A DNA stretch of 40,282 nucleotides from the NCBI GenBank assembly GCA_029777335.1, contig JAKOSN010000033.1, positions 1-40,282 on the forward strand, read 5' to 3'. This stretch comes from Planctomycetota bacterium. GTDB lineage: Bacteria > Planctomycetota > Planctomycetia > Gemmatales > Gemmataceae. The translations under genes were made by a program, and so were the position numbers. Of the stretch, positions 15,047-23,907 are shown in pieces (position 1 is the stretch's first letter; every line of letters begins with the position of its first letter). The notes below the pieces were generated by a model. It did no database searches. It had not been told where the DNA came from and saw nothing but the letters and a program-made list of their open reading frames with translations.

Positions 15047-17647
15047 GTGTCCGACACTCCCGACTCTCCGGCACCTTCGCGAGGGCATGCCTGGCGGCCT
15101 CCGCTCCAGCAAGGAGCAACTCCGCGCACGCGGGGAGGGAAGCGCACCCGGCAGATCGTGGCGCTTGCTTTTCTCTTCCTGGCCCTGCTCGGCGCCCTGG
15201 TCGCCTGGTTGCTCTGGTTGCTCAAACCCCAATCGCCCTACTTTCTGACCATTCCCATGTCAGAGTATCGGATTCGCTCCTTCCCGGTGAATCCGTTTGC
15301 CGAACAGGATAGCGATGCCCTGGCGAGCCATTTCCCCGATGCCCGCAAGGCCTACACCAGCCAGGAACGCGATCTCTTTCTGCGCGAACTCGATGCCCTG
15401 GCCAACCGCAAGAGCAGCGAGCGCGTCATCGTGCATCTTCGCGCGCACTGCCTGTACGATGGCGAAACTGTGTATCTGATTCCCGGCAACGCCAACCCCG
15501 ACGATTCGGCAAGTTGGGTTCCGCTCAAGGCAATTCTCACTCGTCTGCAGGCGTGTCCTGCCCGGCATCGCCTTCTGCTGCTCGATCTCTTCGGTCCCAT
15601 CGCCGATATTCGCCTTGGGGTGATTAACGAGGATGTCGCCAACCGTGTCCTGGAGGTACTCGACAAGCGAGAAGACAAGCAGTTGATGATTCTGTGTGCC
15701 TGTGATCGCGGGCAGGTGTCTCTGGTTTCCGAAGAGCTGGGCCGCTCCATTTTTGCCCATTATCTCGATCTCGGTTTACGTGGTGCGGCCGATGGTGAAC
15801 TGGGCTACCGCGACGAACAGGTCAACGTGCGCGAACTGGCGGCGTATGTCACGCGCTGTGTCAATCGCTGGACGGTGCTGAATCGGGAGGCCAACCAATC
15901 CCCTGTGCTCCTCGGGCCGGAGAACGAGGACTTCACCCTGCTTCGAGTTGATCGCCACCCTCCAGAGGAGGAACCGTACACGGCGCCGGCGACCTATCCC
16001 GACTGGCTCCAAAAAGGGTGGGAACAGCGCGACCAGTGGTGGGCGGATCAAACCTTCCGCCTGGCGCCCCAGGAATTTCGGGAACTGGGAGCGACTCTCA
16101 CCGGCGCCGAGCAACGCTGGCGCGGAGGACGCCAGCCCGACCGAATTCAGCTCGATTTTGGCGATGAATTCAAACGCATCCAGAGCCGTGTCGCCCAGGC
16201 CACCAGCATCGCCAATCCCCGCGACAAACCAGCGGTTCCCTCGCTGGCCCGCAAGGGATCCAGGGCCGATCCCACCCTGGTGAAAGACCTGCGCCGCGTC
16301 CTCTTCTCCCTCGATCGGCTTATGCCCGCCGATCGCGATAAACTGGTCGCCGACTGGCAGGCCAAGGCCCCCTACGAGAAACTCGCGCCGGTCGTGTGGC
16401 AACTGTCGCTCGACGAGGAGGCGATCGCCAAACGACTGCGCCTGGAGTTTCTGCTCCGGTTACTCGAACCAGGCGCCAGCACTGATCCGTACCTGGAAAC
16501 GCTCCTTCTCCGCCGACTCTTCACCTGGGACAAGGCCGACGAGACCAACTGGCCCAAAATTGTTCCCGCCGCCGTGCTCTGGTTGCGCGCCGTGCAAGAA
16601 GGCGAGGAAGTGCTCGCCAACCACCCGGCGGCGCTGCGTTGGTATCACGGCGAGATCACCCAGGCGAATCAACTGCGCCGGGACGCGGAGAAACTTCTCT
16701 TCGAGGGATTCTGGTCGCCGGAACGCGAAACCATGCCTCTGTTCAAGAAAGCCCAGGAGAACTTCGGCAAGATCCAGCGTCAAGTAAAGGAGGTCCAGGA
16801 AAGTCAGCTGATTCTCGACAAGGCGACCGTCTTCCTCCCCGAAAGTGTGCTGTACCTGGGAACAACCCAGACCCTCTCGGGATCGCTCGACGGAGCCTGG
16901 AGCGAGGCCTTACGCCGGGTTCGCCTGCTGCGGGAATTGCTGGATCAAAGCACCATGCCTCCTCCGGAAAGCGAGGTGCTTGCGCGGCGGAAAAACCTCG
17001 AAAACGCCTTGAATACCCTGCATCGTCCACTGGAGAAGGCCGGGGTGGAGCGCCTGGTGACGGCGGTCGATTCGGAAGGACCTCTCGATTACCTGGAGAT
17101 GCAGGCGCGCTTGCGCACTCCCCTGCTCGCCTGGGGAGAACGCCGCCGACTCCTCTTCGACGGCACCCGCAAACTGGGTCTACGCCTCAATGGAGTGACG
17201 CAGACGCTCGACGATCAGTCTGCCCGCACAGGTGCCCCTCGCAGCGGGCAGGTCCGCTGGAACGATGAGGAGTGGGCGCGCCGGCGCGCCCGACTTTTGA
17301 TTGATCTGCTGCAACTGAGCGGACTCAAGGAAGCCGACGCGCTCTCGCCGATCACGGTCACGGGTCCCCAGTTACGCAATCTCTGGGTCAATCAGTTACC
17401 GGCGGCTTTCAAACAGGCGAAAACGCTGGTGGAACAGGAACATTTGCTGCTGGGCATGCATCCCTTCGCCGAGCAGTCCACCCAGCCCTTCGCCCTGCAA
17501 CAACGCGAATACCTGCTGGCGCAGTGGCGCTGGCTGGGGAAGCTACACGAGCAGGAAGCCGATTTCTACCGTAAACAAGGCGGGTCGCGCGAGCTGATCG
17601 AATTTCACGATAAGGCGGCTCGGCAATATCAAACATTTGGGGAGTAA
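15047..17647 (+). CDS. Membrane-anchored pseudo-caspase, paralogue of the upstream protein
   Basis: Function unknown. I chose the GTG at 15047 (AAGGAG at 15033-15038, eight bases upstream) over an in-frame TTG at 15014. The 866-residue product has a basic N-terminal tail, one membrane helix at residues 37-59, and then a caspase-like domain to about residue 300. His134 is kept but followed by Cys, not Gly (LRAHC), and the catalytic Cys position is Phe182 (LLLLDLFGP), so it should be inactive. The segment FAHYLDLGLRGAADG and the following ELAAYVTRCVNRW align with the upstream protein, as does a PVLLGPENED versus PIFLGNEDEA motif, so the two are paralogues. The remaining 560 residues are helical and have no vWA domain. 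The gene is 83 bases after its paralogue and 132 bases before the next secreted protein. Confidence 0.83.
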   Translation: MSDTPDSPAPSRGHAWRPPLQQGATPRTRGGKRTRQIVALAFLFLALLGALVAWLLWLLKPQSPYFLTIPMSEYRIRSFPVNPFAEQDSDALASHFPDARKAYTSQERDLFLRELDALANRKSSERVIVHLRAHCLYDGETVYLIPGNANPDDSASWVPLKAILTRLQACPARHRLLLLDLFGPIADIRLGVINEDVANRVLEVLDKREDKQLMILCACDRGQVSLVSEELGRSIFAHYLDLGLRGAADGELGYRDEQVNVRELAAYVTRCVNRWTVLNREANQSPVLLGPENEDFTLLRVDRHPPEEEPYTAPATYPDWLQKGWEQRDQWWADQTFRLAPQEFRELGATLTGAEQRWRGGRQPDRIQLDFGDEFKRIQSRVAQATSIANPRDKPAVPSLARKGSRADPTLVKDLRRVLFSLDRLMPADRDKLVADWQAKAPYEKLAPVVWQLSLDEEAIAKRLRLEFLLRLLEPGASTDPYLETLLLRRLFTWDKADETNWPKIVPAAVLWLRAVQEGEEVLANHPAALRWYHGEITQANQLRRDAEKLLFEGFWSPERETMPLFKKAQENFGKIQRQVKEVQESQLILDKATVFLPESVLYLGTTQTLSGSLDGAWSEALRRVRLLRELLDQSTMPPPESEVLARRKNLENALNTLHRPLEKAGVERLVTAVDSEGPLDYLEMQARLRTPLLAWGERRRLLFDGTRKLGLRLNGVTQTLDDQSARTGAPRSGQVRWNDEEWARRRARLLIDLLQLSGLKEADALSPITVTGPQLRNLWVNQLPAAFKQAKTLVEQEHLLLGMHPFAEQSTQPFALQQREYLLAQWRWLGKLHEQEADFYRKQGGSRELIEFHDKAARQYQTFGE

Positions 17648-17779
17648 GCGGATCGTCCTCAGGTTGACGTTGACCTCCAAGGGCGATCCGTGAGAGACTC
17701 CGCCCATCGGCAAGGTGGGCCAGGGCGCCGGCGTTCCGTTCCCGCCCCTGGGACCGATTCCTTCAGACAGGTGATTCCC

Positions 17780-19738
17780 ATGATAGCCACGACGGGCCAT
17801 CGTCACCCATTGGCACAGGCAAGTTGCCTTCTGGGCGCTGCCTTCCTGATTGTCACCCTGCTGGGCGTTTCCCCGGGTCGCGCCCAGGCTCCCATGGAGG
17901 ACCTGAAACTCTTCTACAGTTTCGAGTTGCCCGCTGAAGGGAAGACCGTCCAGGTGCGCGAGGTGAAGAGCACCGAGCCGGCCTTGCTCCGACCGAACAT
18001 CCAGCTCCCCCTCTATCTGTTCTTGCAAGAAACCACCGACGTCGAGCGCACCGTCACGGTTGAGGTGTTGCGCGGCACCCCGCGCGGGTTTGTGCCCTAT
18101 CTGACCACCGAGATCAAGACCAGCAAGAATCGAGGGGTAATCAAGGGATGGAAGTCGGCCGCAACCCCGGCAACCTCTCCGCCGGCCACCGCGCCTGGCG
18201 CGACTCCCGGTGCACCGCCGCCTCCGCCGCCTCCGCCCCAACTCGAACCGCCCTTCCAGCTGGAAATCCGGGTTCTGGACAAGAACAAGGTGCTATTGAC
18301 GCGCACAATGAATCTGGACCTCCTCCAGCCGAGCGAATATTTTCAGCGTCCAACCTCGACCTACGATCCGGCCAAGCGCGAGCTGCGCGTCGAGGTTGGG
18401 TTGAAAACGAGGGAAGGCGACCAGGACAAGCCGTTCTACGGCCCGCCCTGTCCCGTGGTCCTCGATCTGGATCACTCCCCGCATCCGATGCTGAACCAAC
18501 CGGTCAGCAAAAAAGGGGTGAAAGGATTCTTGCAGGCGCAATTAAGTATGCAGAAACCAAGCGCCATTCTCCGCGCCAGCAATATCCCCTTCCGCGATGC
18601 GCGCGGGGACACCGAGAAGAAGCCCGACCTGATCTACATCTCGGCCGACGGCTGTGATCGAGCGTTTGTATTTCGCACCAATTTTCAGGGCGCGGGCACC
18701 GATTACACCAACCCCGATCTGCGCTTGCAGCTCGATCCCGTCCTGAAAGCGACCACCAAACTCCCCGTACGCATTCTCACCGACAACGTGGACTGGCGCA
18801 CCACCCGCCTGCGACTTCGGATCGAGGATCCGGAAGTCACGCCCAAGGGCGGCGAAACGGGGTTCGACGAGGAGCGCAATGGCCCGCGCGAACGCCTGTT
18901 GCTGCTGGAATCCCCTGCTCCGGATGGCGGGCTGGCCCTGCAAACAGTCGTGCGCGATTGGGTAGTGGAAGTGAACACCGCAGGCATCCTGGACAAGTTG
19001 CGCCTCCGCGCCTGGCTCGTGGAGAAAGATCCGGATCAGCCCGGGAAGTGGCGCGACCTCAAGCAAAGTGATGGGAAGTTGGTGGGCGATAGTCAGCTGA
19101 TTGTCCTTGATCCCACCCCGCCCACCGATGCCAAGTTCACCATCGAGGGGATCACCGACACCAAGAAACGCGTCAAGCCCGGGAGCACGCTCAAGATCTC
19201 GGCAGTGGCGACAGACGAAGAATCGGGAATTAAAGAGATCCGCTTTGGTCTTGGAAAACCCTCGACCGATCCGAAGTGGCTCGACGAGAGTGTCGTGGCA
19301 ACCTTGAAGTCGCCCAAGCCCGGCACAACGGAAACCCCCATCTGGCAGGCAGAGCTGGCTCTTCCGCCCACCCTGACGGGGCAGGTGGAAGTCGGCATGC
19401 TGGCGATTAACAAGGCCGGGCTGAGCACCCCCGTCTCGATGAAAATCGATGTACTGCCCCCCTCGGCAATTGCGGCGGCGGCCAAACTTGGCAACATCGA
19501 GGTGCTCGTGGTCGAAGGAGATCGTCCCCAGGACAACCTGCCCGTCGGCCTGTTCGACGCCAAGGGAAAAGCGCTCAAGGTAGAAAAAAGCAAGGACGGC
19601 AAGGTGGTCTTCAAGGACGTCGAGCCCGGCGCTTACACCATCACCAGCGCGAAGGAAGCTTCCTCCACCAAGGGAAGTGTCGAGGTGAAACTGAAGGAAG
19701 GGGAGACGGCCAAGGTGACCGTGAAGCTCTTCCGATAA
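17780..19738 (+). CDS. Secreted protein with Ig-like and prealbumin-like domains
   Basis: Function unknown. I chose the ATG at 17780 because it gives a clear signal peptide (hydrophobic stretch about residues 16-31, probable cleavage after GRAQA at 37); an in-frame GTG at 17690 would add 30 residues and bury the signal. The 652-residue product has a Pro-rich linker with eight consecutive Pro near residue 150. Beta-rich domains follow, including an Ig/cadherin-like segment (SGIKEIRFGLGKPS near 500), and a C-terminal carboxypeptidase-regulatory or prealbumin-like fold (VVFKDVEPGAYTITSAKE). Such domains serve adhesion or assembly outside the cytoplasm. It is the last gene of the unit and ends at a strong terminator. 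Association with the two pseudo-caspases is inferred from the operon. Confidence 0.8.
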   Translation: MIATTGHRHPLAQASCLLGAAFLIVTLLGVSPGRAQAPMEDLKLFYSFELPAEGKTVQVREVKSTEPALLRPNIQLPLYLFLQETTDVERTVTVEVLRGTPRGFVPYLTTEIKTSKNRGVIKGWKSAATPATSPPATAPGATPGAPPPPPPPPQLEPPFQLEIRVLDKNKVLLTRTMNLDLLQPSEYFQRPTSTYDPAKRELRVEVGLKTREGDQDKPFYGPPCPVVLDLDHSPHPMLNQPVSKKGVKGFLQAQLSMQKPSAILRASNIPFRDARGDTEKKPDLIYISADGCDRAFVFRTNFQGAGTDYTNPDLRLQLDPVLKATTKLPVRILTDNVDWRTTRLRLRIEDPEVTPKGGETGFDEERNGPRERLLLLESPAPDGGLALQTVVRDWVVEVNTAGILDKLRLRAWLVEKDPDQPGKWRDLKQSDGKLVGDSQLIVLDPTPPTDAKFTIEGITDTKKRVKPGSTLKISAVATDEESGIKEIRFGLGKPSTDPKWLDESVVATLKSPKPGTTETPIWQAELALPPTLTGQVEVGMLAINKAGLSTPVSMKIDVLPPSAIAAAAKLGNIEVLVVEGDRPQDNLPVGLFDAKGKALKVEKSKDGKVVFKDVEPGAYTITSAKEASSTKGSVEVKLKEGETAKVTVKLFR

Positions 19739-19766
19739 GAACTGACCGATCATGCCACCGTCTGTT

Positions 19767-19816
19767 CCGGCGGATGATTGGACCTCTCTGGATCCAGTCA
19801 TCCGCCGGGTGTTTTT
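19767..19816 (+). terminator. Rho-independent terminator of the pseudo-caspase unit
   Basis: The arms 19767-19782 and 19793-19808 pair over 16 bp with one G-U pair and a ten-base loop, followed by five T at 19812-19816. It lies between convergent genes, 28 bases past the plus-strand stop. On the minus strand the stem has no T run after it. Confidence 0.9.
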
Positions 19817-19818
19817 AC

Positions 19819-21450
19819 TCAACGTCGCTGCGGGGAAAGCAGCGCCCACAGAATCAGAATCATGGCGATCACCACCACGGCACCGAGAACACTATAAACC
19901 AGGTTCGCCAGGCGTTCGCATTTCTGATCGGTGACCAAAGCCTCCGGCGTCCACGAAACGAAATCCTGTTCTTCCAGGAGGCGATGAAAGATGCCTGGCA
20001 CGAAGGCCTGGTCAAAGCCGATACCCGGCCCGCCACAACTCATCAGATAGCACCCGCCAAAACAGGTCCCCTCGACGCCACCCAGGCTGCGCGACAGCAC
20101 AAAGGCCAGAAGGTTTTTGCGTTTGCGCATCTCGCCGAGCAACAGGAGCAACCGCGCGTTGATCTGGGTAGGAGGGGTTGGTTCGTGAGCCCCTGGTTTT
20201 TCCATGTGAAACCTTTGATAGACCCACACCGGGAGAATCACGTCAGCCAACCAGACCGCCAGATCCTTGAGACGATCTGCGAGCGGGGTGGAATGGGGGT
20301 GCTGTGGATGCTTTCCCCCGTCGAGTGCTGCCAGATCGGGCACCAGGGGAAAGCGTTGGCCCAGGCGACGCCGTCGCTCCTTGCTGTCGAATTGCTGAGC
20401 GAATTCGCGAAAGCCCGGGGCAGTTTCCATATCGGTCAGGACAACGAAACGCGGACAGATCAGCCGGGTGGCCCGAGCAATGATTCGCAGATCTTCCTGG
20501 CACACCCCCGCGGTGTCGGCGGTATCTTCCAGGCGATCGAGCCCCGCAAAAGGAACCAGGAGCAGAATGCCATTCAGTGCTGGGAAAGGATGGCGATCCT
20601 TGACAATCAGGCGACACAGATAGTCCAGGCGCGCCGCCTGTTCCTGAATGTCCGGAGCATTCCGCAAAAATGAAATATGCGGACGGTGTTGATTGCGAAC
20701 GAGCAATCGGGCTTCTCTTCGTTCCACCGGACCGAGCGGACGATCGGTTTGCAGGGCGGTCACCAGGTTGGTGAGTGCCTCGGGGGAGAGACTCAGTTTT
20801 GCCATCGCTTCCGGAGTCAACGTGGCCAGCGTGTCCATCTCCTCCTTGGAATTGCCAGGCAATGCTCCCGTCAGGAGTTTGGTGGCGTAGTAGCTCAGGA
20901 GTGACGCATCGGGACAGGTGACATAGATGCCGTCGCGATTGGCGAAGAGGTGAATCGGCCTGCTCGGATCTTGCGGGACCATGCGCACCTGCAATTGCAA
21001 GTGGCTCGCGGTAAACAGCCCTGCTTCCCCGCTTTCAGGCTTGCCCAGGATGAGAAACAAGGGCGTGGACGCGAGCGAGATCCCTGCCCGATCCAAAGCC
21101 TGAACCCCCTGTTGCCAGGCATCGAAAATTTCAGGAAACTCTGGCCCTTCTGGAGTGGGGAGCAATAACCACAACCACCAGGCGATCCAGGTCATGCCGT
21201 AAAGGAGGAGAAAGAGGATGGGCAGCCAGGACTTGGCCAGGATGCGAAAGCGGCCCGGAATCCACCCGGAGATTTCCAGATATTGATTGAGCAAAAACAG
21301 CAACAGCAGGATCAACAGGAGCAGAGCCAGGTGCAACGCCCAGCGCACCACCGGGTGCAATCCCCCGGCCTCCACGCGGGGTCCCCACCCCGGCCAGATC
21401 ACCTGCCCCACCGCCCGCAACGCCTGCGTCAAGGTGCTCTGAAGTCCCAT
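19819..21450 (-). CDS. tssM: Short TssM-like protein (second copy), cytoplasmic part only
   Basis: TssM normally has two membrane helices, a cytoplasmic domain, a third helix and a large periplasmic domain that binds TssJ. This 543-residue protein (ATG at 21450, matching the start of its paralogue) has helices at 34-57 and 74-97. A TssM/IcmF cytoplasmic domain follows, with the family patterns LCRLIVKDRHPFPALNGILL, PRFVVLTDMETAPGFREFAQ and FGGCYLMSCGG. A third helix near 516-537 is followed by only six residues, so the periplasmic domain is missing. The P-loop LILGKPESGEA lacks the usual Gly-Lys-Ser/Thr. It follows its paralogue by about 92 bases (21451-21542). The N-terminal 230 bases are almost identical in the two genes. 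Alternative: an uncharacterised IcmF-related family. Confidence 0.78.
   Translation of the reverse strand: MGLQSTLTQALRAVGQVIWPGWGPRVEAGGLHPVVRWALHLALLLLILLLLFLLNQYLEISGWIPGRFRILAKSWLPILFLLLYGMTWIAWWLWLLLPTPEGPEFPEIFDAWQQGVQALDRAGISLASTPLFLILGKPESGEAGLFTASHLQLQVRMVPQDPSRPIHLFANRDGIYVTCPDASLLSYYATKLLTGALPGNSKEEMDTLATLTPEAMAKLSLSPEALTNLVTALQTDRPLGPVERREARLLVRNQHRPHISFLRNAPDIQEQAARLDYLCRLIVKDRHPFPALNGILLLVPFAGLDRLEDTADTAGVCQEDLRIIARATRLICPRFVVLTDMETAPGFREFAQQFDSKERRRRLGQRFPLVPDLAALDGGKHPQHPHSTPLADRLKDLAVWLADVILPVWVYQRFHMEKPGAHEPTPPTQINARLLLLLGEMRKRKNLLAFVLSRSLGGVEGTCFGGCYLMSCGGPGIGFDQAFVPGIFHRLLEEQDFVSWTPEALVTDQKCERLANLVYSVLGAVVVIAMILILWALLSPQRR
21169..21398. repeat. Direct repeat copy A (230 bp) within the second tssM-like gene
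   Basis: This segment matches 22929-23158 with four mismatches that I can see (at 21174, 21202, 21324 and 21368). It encodes the N-terminal membrane helices. The flanking parts of the two genes are clearly diverged. Confidence 0.95.
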
Positions 21451-21542
21451 GGGACCGAACCTGGAGAGAGGGTGCCGGCGTATCCACCGACGAGTGCGCC
21501 CCGTGCGCGTGTTGCGCAAGAGACGTCTCGTAGAACGATCGG

Positions 21543-23210
21543 TTAGCGGCGGCCCGCCCCCATCAATGCCCAGACCAGGAGTAGCAAGCCCGCAACCGCG
21601 AGGCCACCCAGGATGGTGTAGCAGATGCTGACGGTCCGCAGGGCGCGCGCGTCTTCCTCAAAGGCCTGTTGTGTCCAGGAGACGAAGTCCTGTTCCTCGA
21701 TGAGTCGGCGGAACACGCCCGGGACAAAGGCTTGCTCAAAGGCAGCATCGGCCCCGGTTGCGGCCAGGTAGCACCCGCCAAACCAGGGTGGATCCGAACT
21801 CCCTGGCAAGGGGGACATGGCGCGCGAGAGCACAAGGCCAAGTCGGCGCTGCCGCACGCGCAGTTCCTCCAGGAACAGGAACATCCGCGCGTTGGTTTCG
21901 ATGATGCGGGTGGGATCGGGTTCCTCGGGCTTCTCCACCTGGAACTTCTTGTAGACCCAGGTCGGCACCACGCTGCTACTCACCCAGGTACCCAGACCGT
22001 TAAACAATTCGGCAAAGGAATCACTCCCGCTCGCTCCCGCCATGGCCATGGCGGGACGGGACATATCGGGAACCAGCGGACACCGCTGCCCCAGACGCGG
22101 ACGCCGTTCCTGCGAGGAGAATTGCTGCAGGAATTCGCGAAAGCCGCGCGCCGTTTCCAGATCCACCACCGCGGCGAAACGCGGGCAGATCGTACGTGTG
22201 ACCTGTTGCACAGTCGTCAGGTCGCGCAGGCAGGCATCTCCGGTATCGGCGGCGTCCTGATCGAGATCGAGGCCGGCAAATGGGATCAATACGAGAATGC
22301 CGTTCATGGCGGGACGGGGTTGGCGATCCTGCAAGAGCAACTGACACAAATAGGCCAGGCGCGCCCCGTAATACTGAACGGGTTCCCCCTGTTTCATGAA
22401 CGAGGTCCGTGGTTGCTGGGAGCGCATCAGCATGCGCGCTTCGCGTCGTTCCACGGGCGACAGGGAACGCCCTTCGCGAAAGAGCGGGATGAACTGCTCG
22501 CGAAAGGCGCGCATCTCAGGCATTGCGGTGGCCTGATCCGGCCGCATGGTGGCATCCAGACCATCTTCCGCCCCACCGCTGGGCATCGCTGCCAGCGCCC
22601 CGGAAGCGTCGGGAACGATCGGAGTGGCAGTCAACTGCCCGGCATAGTAACTGAGCAGGGAGGCATCCGGGCATGTGATATAAATCCCATCCCGATTGGC
22701 GGAGATATGAATGGGGGCCGTTGGATCCTGGGGCACCATGCGCACCTGCAACTGCAACTGACTCGCGGTGAACAGAGCCTCTTCACCGCTCTCGGGTTTG
22801 CCGAGGATCAGAAACAGCGGGGTTTCGGTGAGCGGAATGCCTGCCCGATTGAGCGCCTCGACCCCTTTCTGCCAGGCAGCAAGAATGTCGGGAAACTCGG
22901 GACCTTCCGGGGGACGGCCAACCATGACCCACAGCCACCAGGCGATCCAGGTCATGCCGTAGAGGAGGAGAAAGAGGATGGGCAGCCAGGACTTGGCCAG
23001 GATGCGAAAGCGGCCCGGAATCCACCCGGAGATTTCCAGATATTGATTGAGCAAAAACAGCAACAGCAGGATCAACAGGAGCAAAGCCAGGTGCAACGCC
23101 CAGCGCACCACCGGGTGCAATCCCCCGACCTCCACGCGGGGTCCCCACCCCGGCCAGAAGATTTGCCCGAGAGCCTGCATCCCTCCCCTGACCTTACCCT
23201 GTACACTCAT
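21543..23210 (-). CDS. tssM: Short TssM-like protein (first copy), cytoplasmic part only
   Basis: The 555-residue paralogue of the next gene has the same layout: membrane helices at 34-57 and 74-97, a TssM-type cytoplasmic domain, and a third helix near 527-549 with about six residues after it. TssM family patterns are LCQLLLQDRQPRPAMNGILV, PRFAAVVDLETARGFREFLQ, and FGGCYLAATG before FVPGVFRRLIEEQDFVSW. Full-length TssM is about 1,100-1,200 residues, so only the first half is present. The degenerate P-loop LILGKPESGEE has Glu where Lys is expected. An insertion with Gly/Ala/Met-rich sequence (about residues 200-235) is not in the second copy. It is ten bases after tssL, so it is in the tssK-tssL operon, which supports the TssM assignment. 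Confidence 0.8.
   Translation of the reverse strand: MSVQGKVRGGMQALGQIFWPGWGPRVEVGGLHPVVRWALHLALLLLILLLLFLLNQYLEISGWIPGRFRILAKSWLPILFLLLYGMTWIAWWLWVMVGRPPEGPEFPDILAAWQKGVEALNRAGIPLTETPLFLILGKPESGEEALFTASQLQLQVRMVPQDPTAPIHISANRDGIYITCPDASLLSYYAGQLTATPIVPDASGALAAMPSGGAEDGLDATMRPDQATAMPEMRAFREQFIPLFREGRSLSPVERREARMLMRSQQPRTSFMKQGEPVQYYGARLAYLCQLLLQDRQPRPAMNGILVLIPFAGLDLDQDAADTGDACLRDLTTVQQVTRTICPRFAAVVDLETARGFREFLQQFSSQERRPRLGQRCPLVPDMSRPAMAMAGASGSDSFAELFNGLGTWVSSSVVPTWVYKKFQVEKPEEPDPTRIIETNARMFLFLEELRVRQRRLGLVLSRAMSPLPGSSDPPWFGGCYLAATGADAAFEQAFVPGVFRRLIEEQDFVSWTQQAFEEDARALRTVSICYTILGGLAVAGLLLLVWALMGAGRR
22929..23158. repeat. Direct repeat copy B (230 bp) within the first tssM-like gene
   Basis: This is the partner of 21169-21398, at a constant offset of 1760 bases. 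Three of the four differences are synonymous; the one at 21368/23128 gives Ala versus Val. Confidence 0.95.
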
Positions 23211-23220
23211 CGTGTTTCCC

Positions 23221-23907
23221 TTAGAGATTCCGCAGGATCGTTACCAGCGAAAAGGTCACGATTGGGATGAGCAACCCAACAACCGCGCCAAGCACCAACA
23301 GAGACGTGCGCAGACGCTGCTGCCCCAGGAGGGGAGGCACATTGGTGACGGGAGGCAACTCCGGAGGTTGCCCCGGCCAGCGTGCCGCTCGGCGTTGGCC
23401 AATCTGTGCTTCCACATTGTCGCGCCATTCCAGCAATTCCTGGGGGCGTTCTCGATAATCGCCGCGAAACCCGAGCATCACGCAGAGGTAAAAGACCTCC
23501 AGCGCGTCCATCTCGGAGCGCGCCTCGGCGATCCGAGCCTGATCCCAGAAGGCAAAGGAGCGGTTACGCATCTGGTAGAGCGCCACCTCCAGGCTGCGCT
23601 CATTCCACTCGGCAGACCAGCGTGAGCCGAGGATAAAGATTTCATCGAGCCAGCACGTCAGGGCGTAACGCATCCCCAAAAACTGGTCACCGTCGCCGCC
23701 GTAGTCGGGCCAGTGCATGGCCGCCTGGGAAGTCTGTAACAGACCTCTCAGGCGCGCCTGTTCCTGGTCCATCTCGAGGCGATCGCCGCGCTGGAGACGT
23801 TCACGGAGTTTGAGCCCGTATTCAAGAGTGGGATACACCTTGTCGGCGATTTCTTCGCGCATGAAGGTCTCTGCCTGGATCGTGACATCAGTTCGGGCGA
23901 ACCACAT
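23221..23907 (-). CDS. tssL: TssL (DotU/ImpK), T6SS membrane protein
   Basis: TssL has a cytoplasmic helical domain that links the baseplate to the membrane complex, and a C-terminal membrane helix. The 228-residue product shows the DotU core (RYALTCWLDEIFI; then WNERSLEVALYQMRN; then LEVFYLCVMLGFRGDY) and a single membrane helix near 202-224 with four residues after it. There is no OmpA-like peptidoglycan-binding extension. The start at 23907 overlaps tssK by 20 bases; an ATG at 23862 is the alternative. Neither has a strong ribosome-binding site, so coupling to tssK translation is likely. Confidence 0.94.
   Translation of the reverse strand: MWFARTDVTIQAETFMREEIADKVYPTLEYGLKLRERLQRGDRLEMDQEQARLRGLLQTSQAAMHWPDYGGDGDQFLGMRYALTCWLDEIFILGSRWSAEWNERSLEVALYQMRNRSFAFWDQARIAEARSEMDALEVFYLCVMLGFRGDYRERPQELLEWRDNVEAQIGQRRAARWPGQPPELPPVTNVPPLLGQQRLRTSLLVLGAVVGLLIPIVTFSLVTILRNL

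Noticed and set aside
10020..17647. Active caspase-type proteases
   Set aside because: The catalytic Cys is Thr in one and Phe in the other, so activity cannot be assumed.
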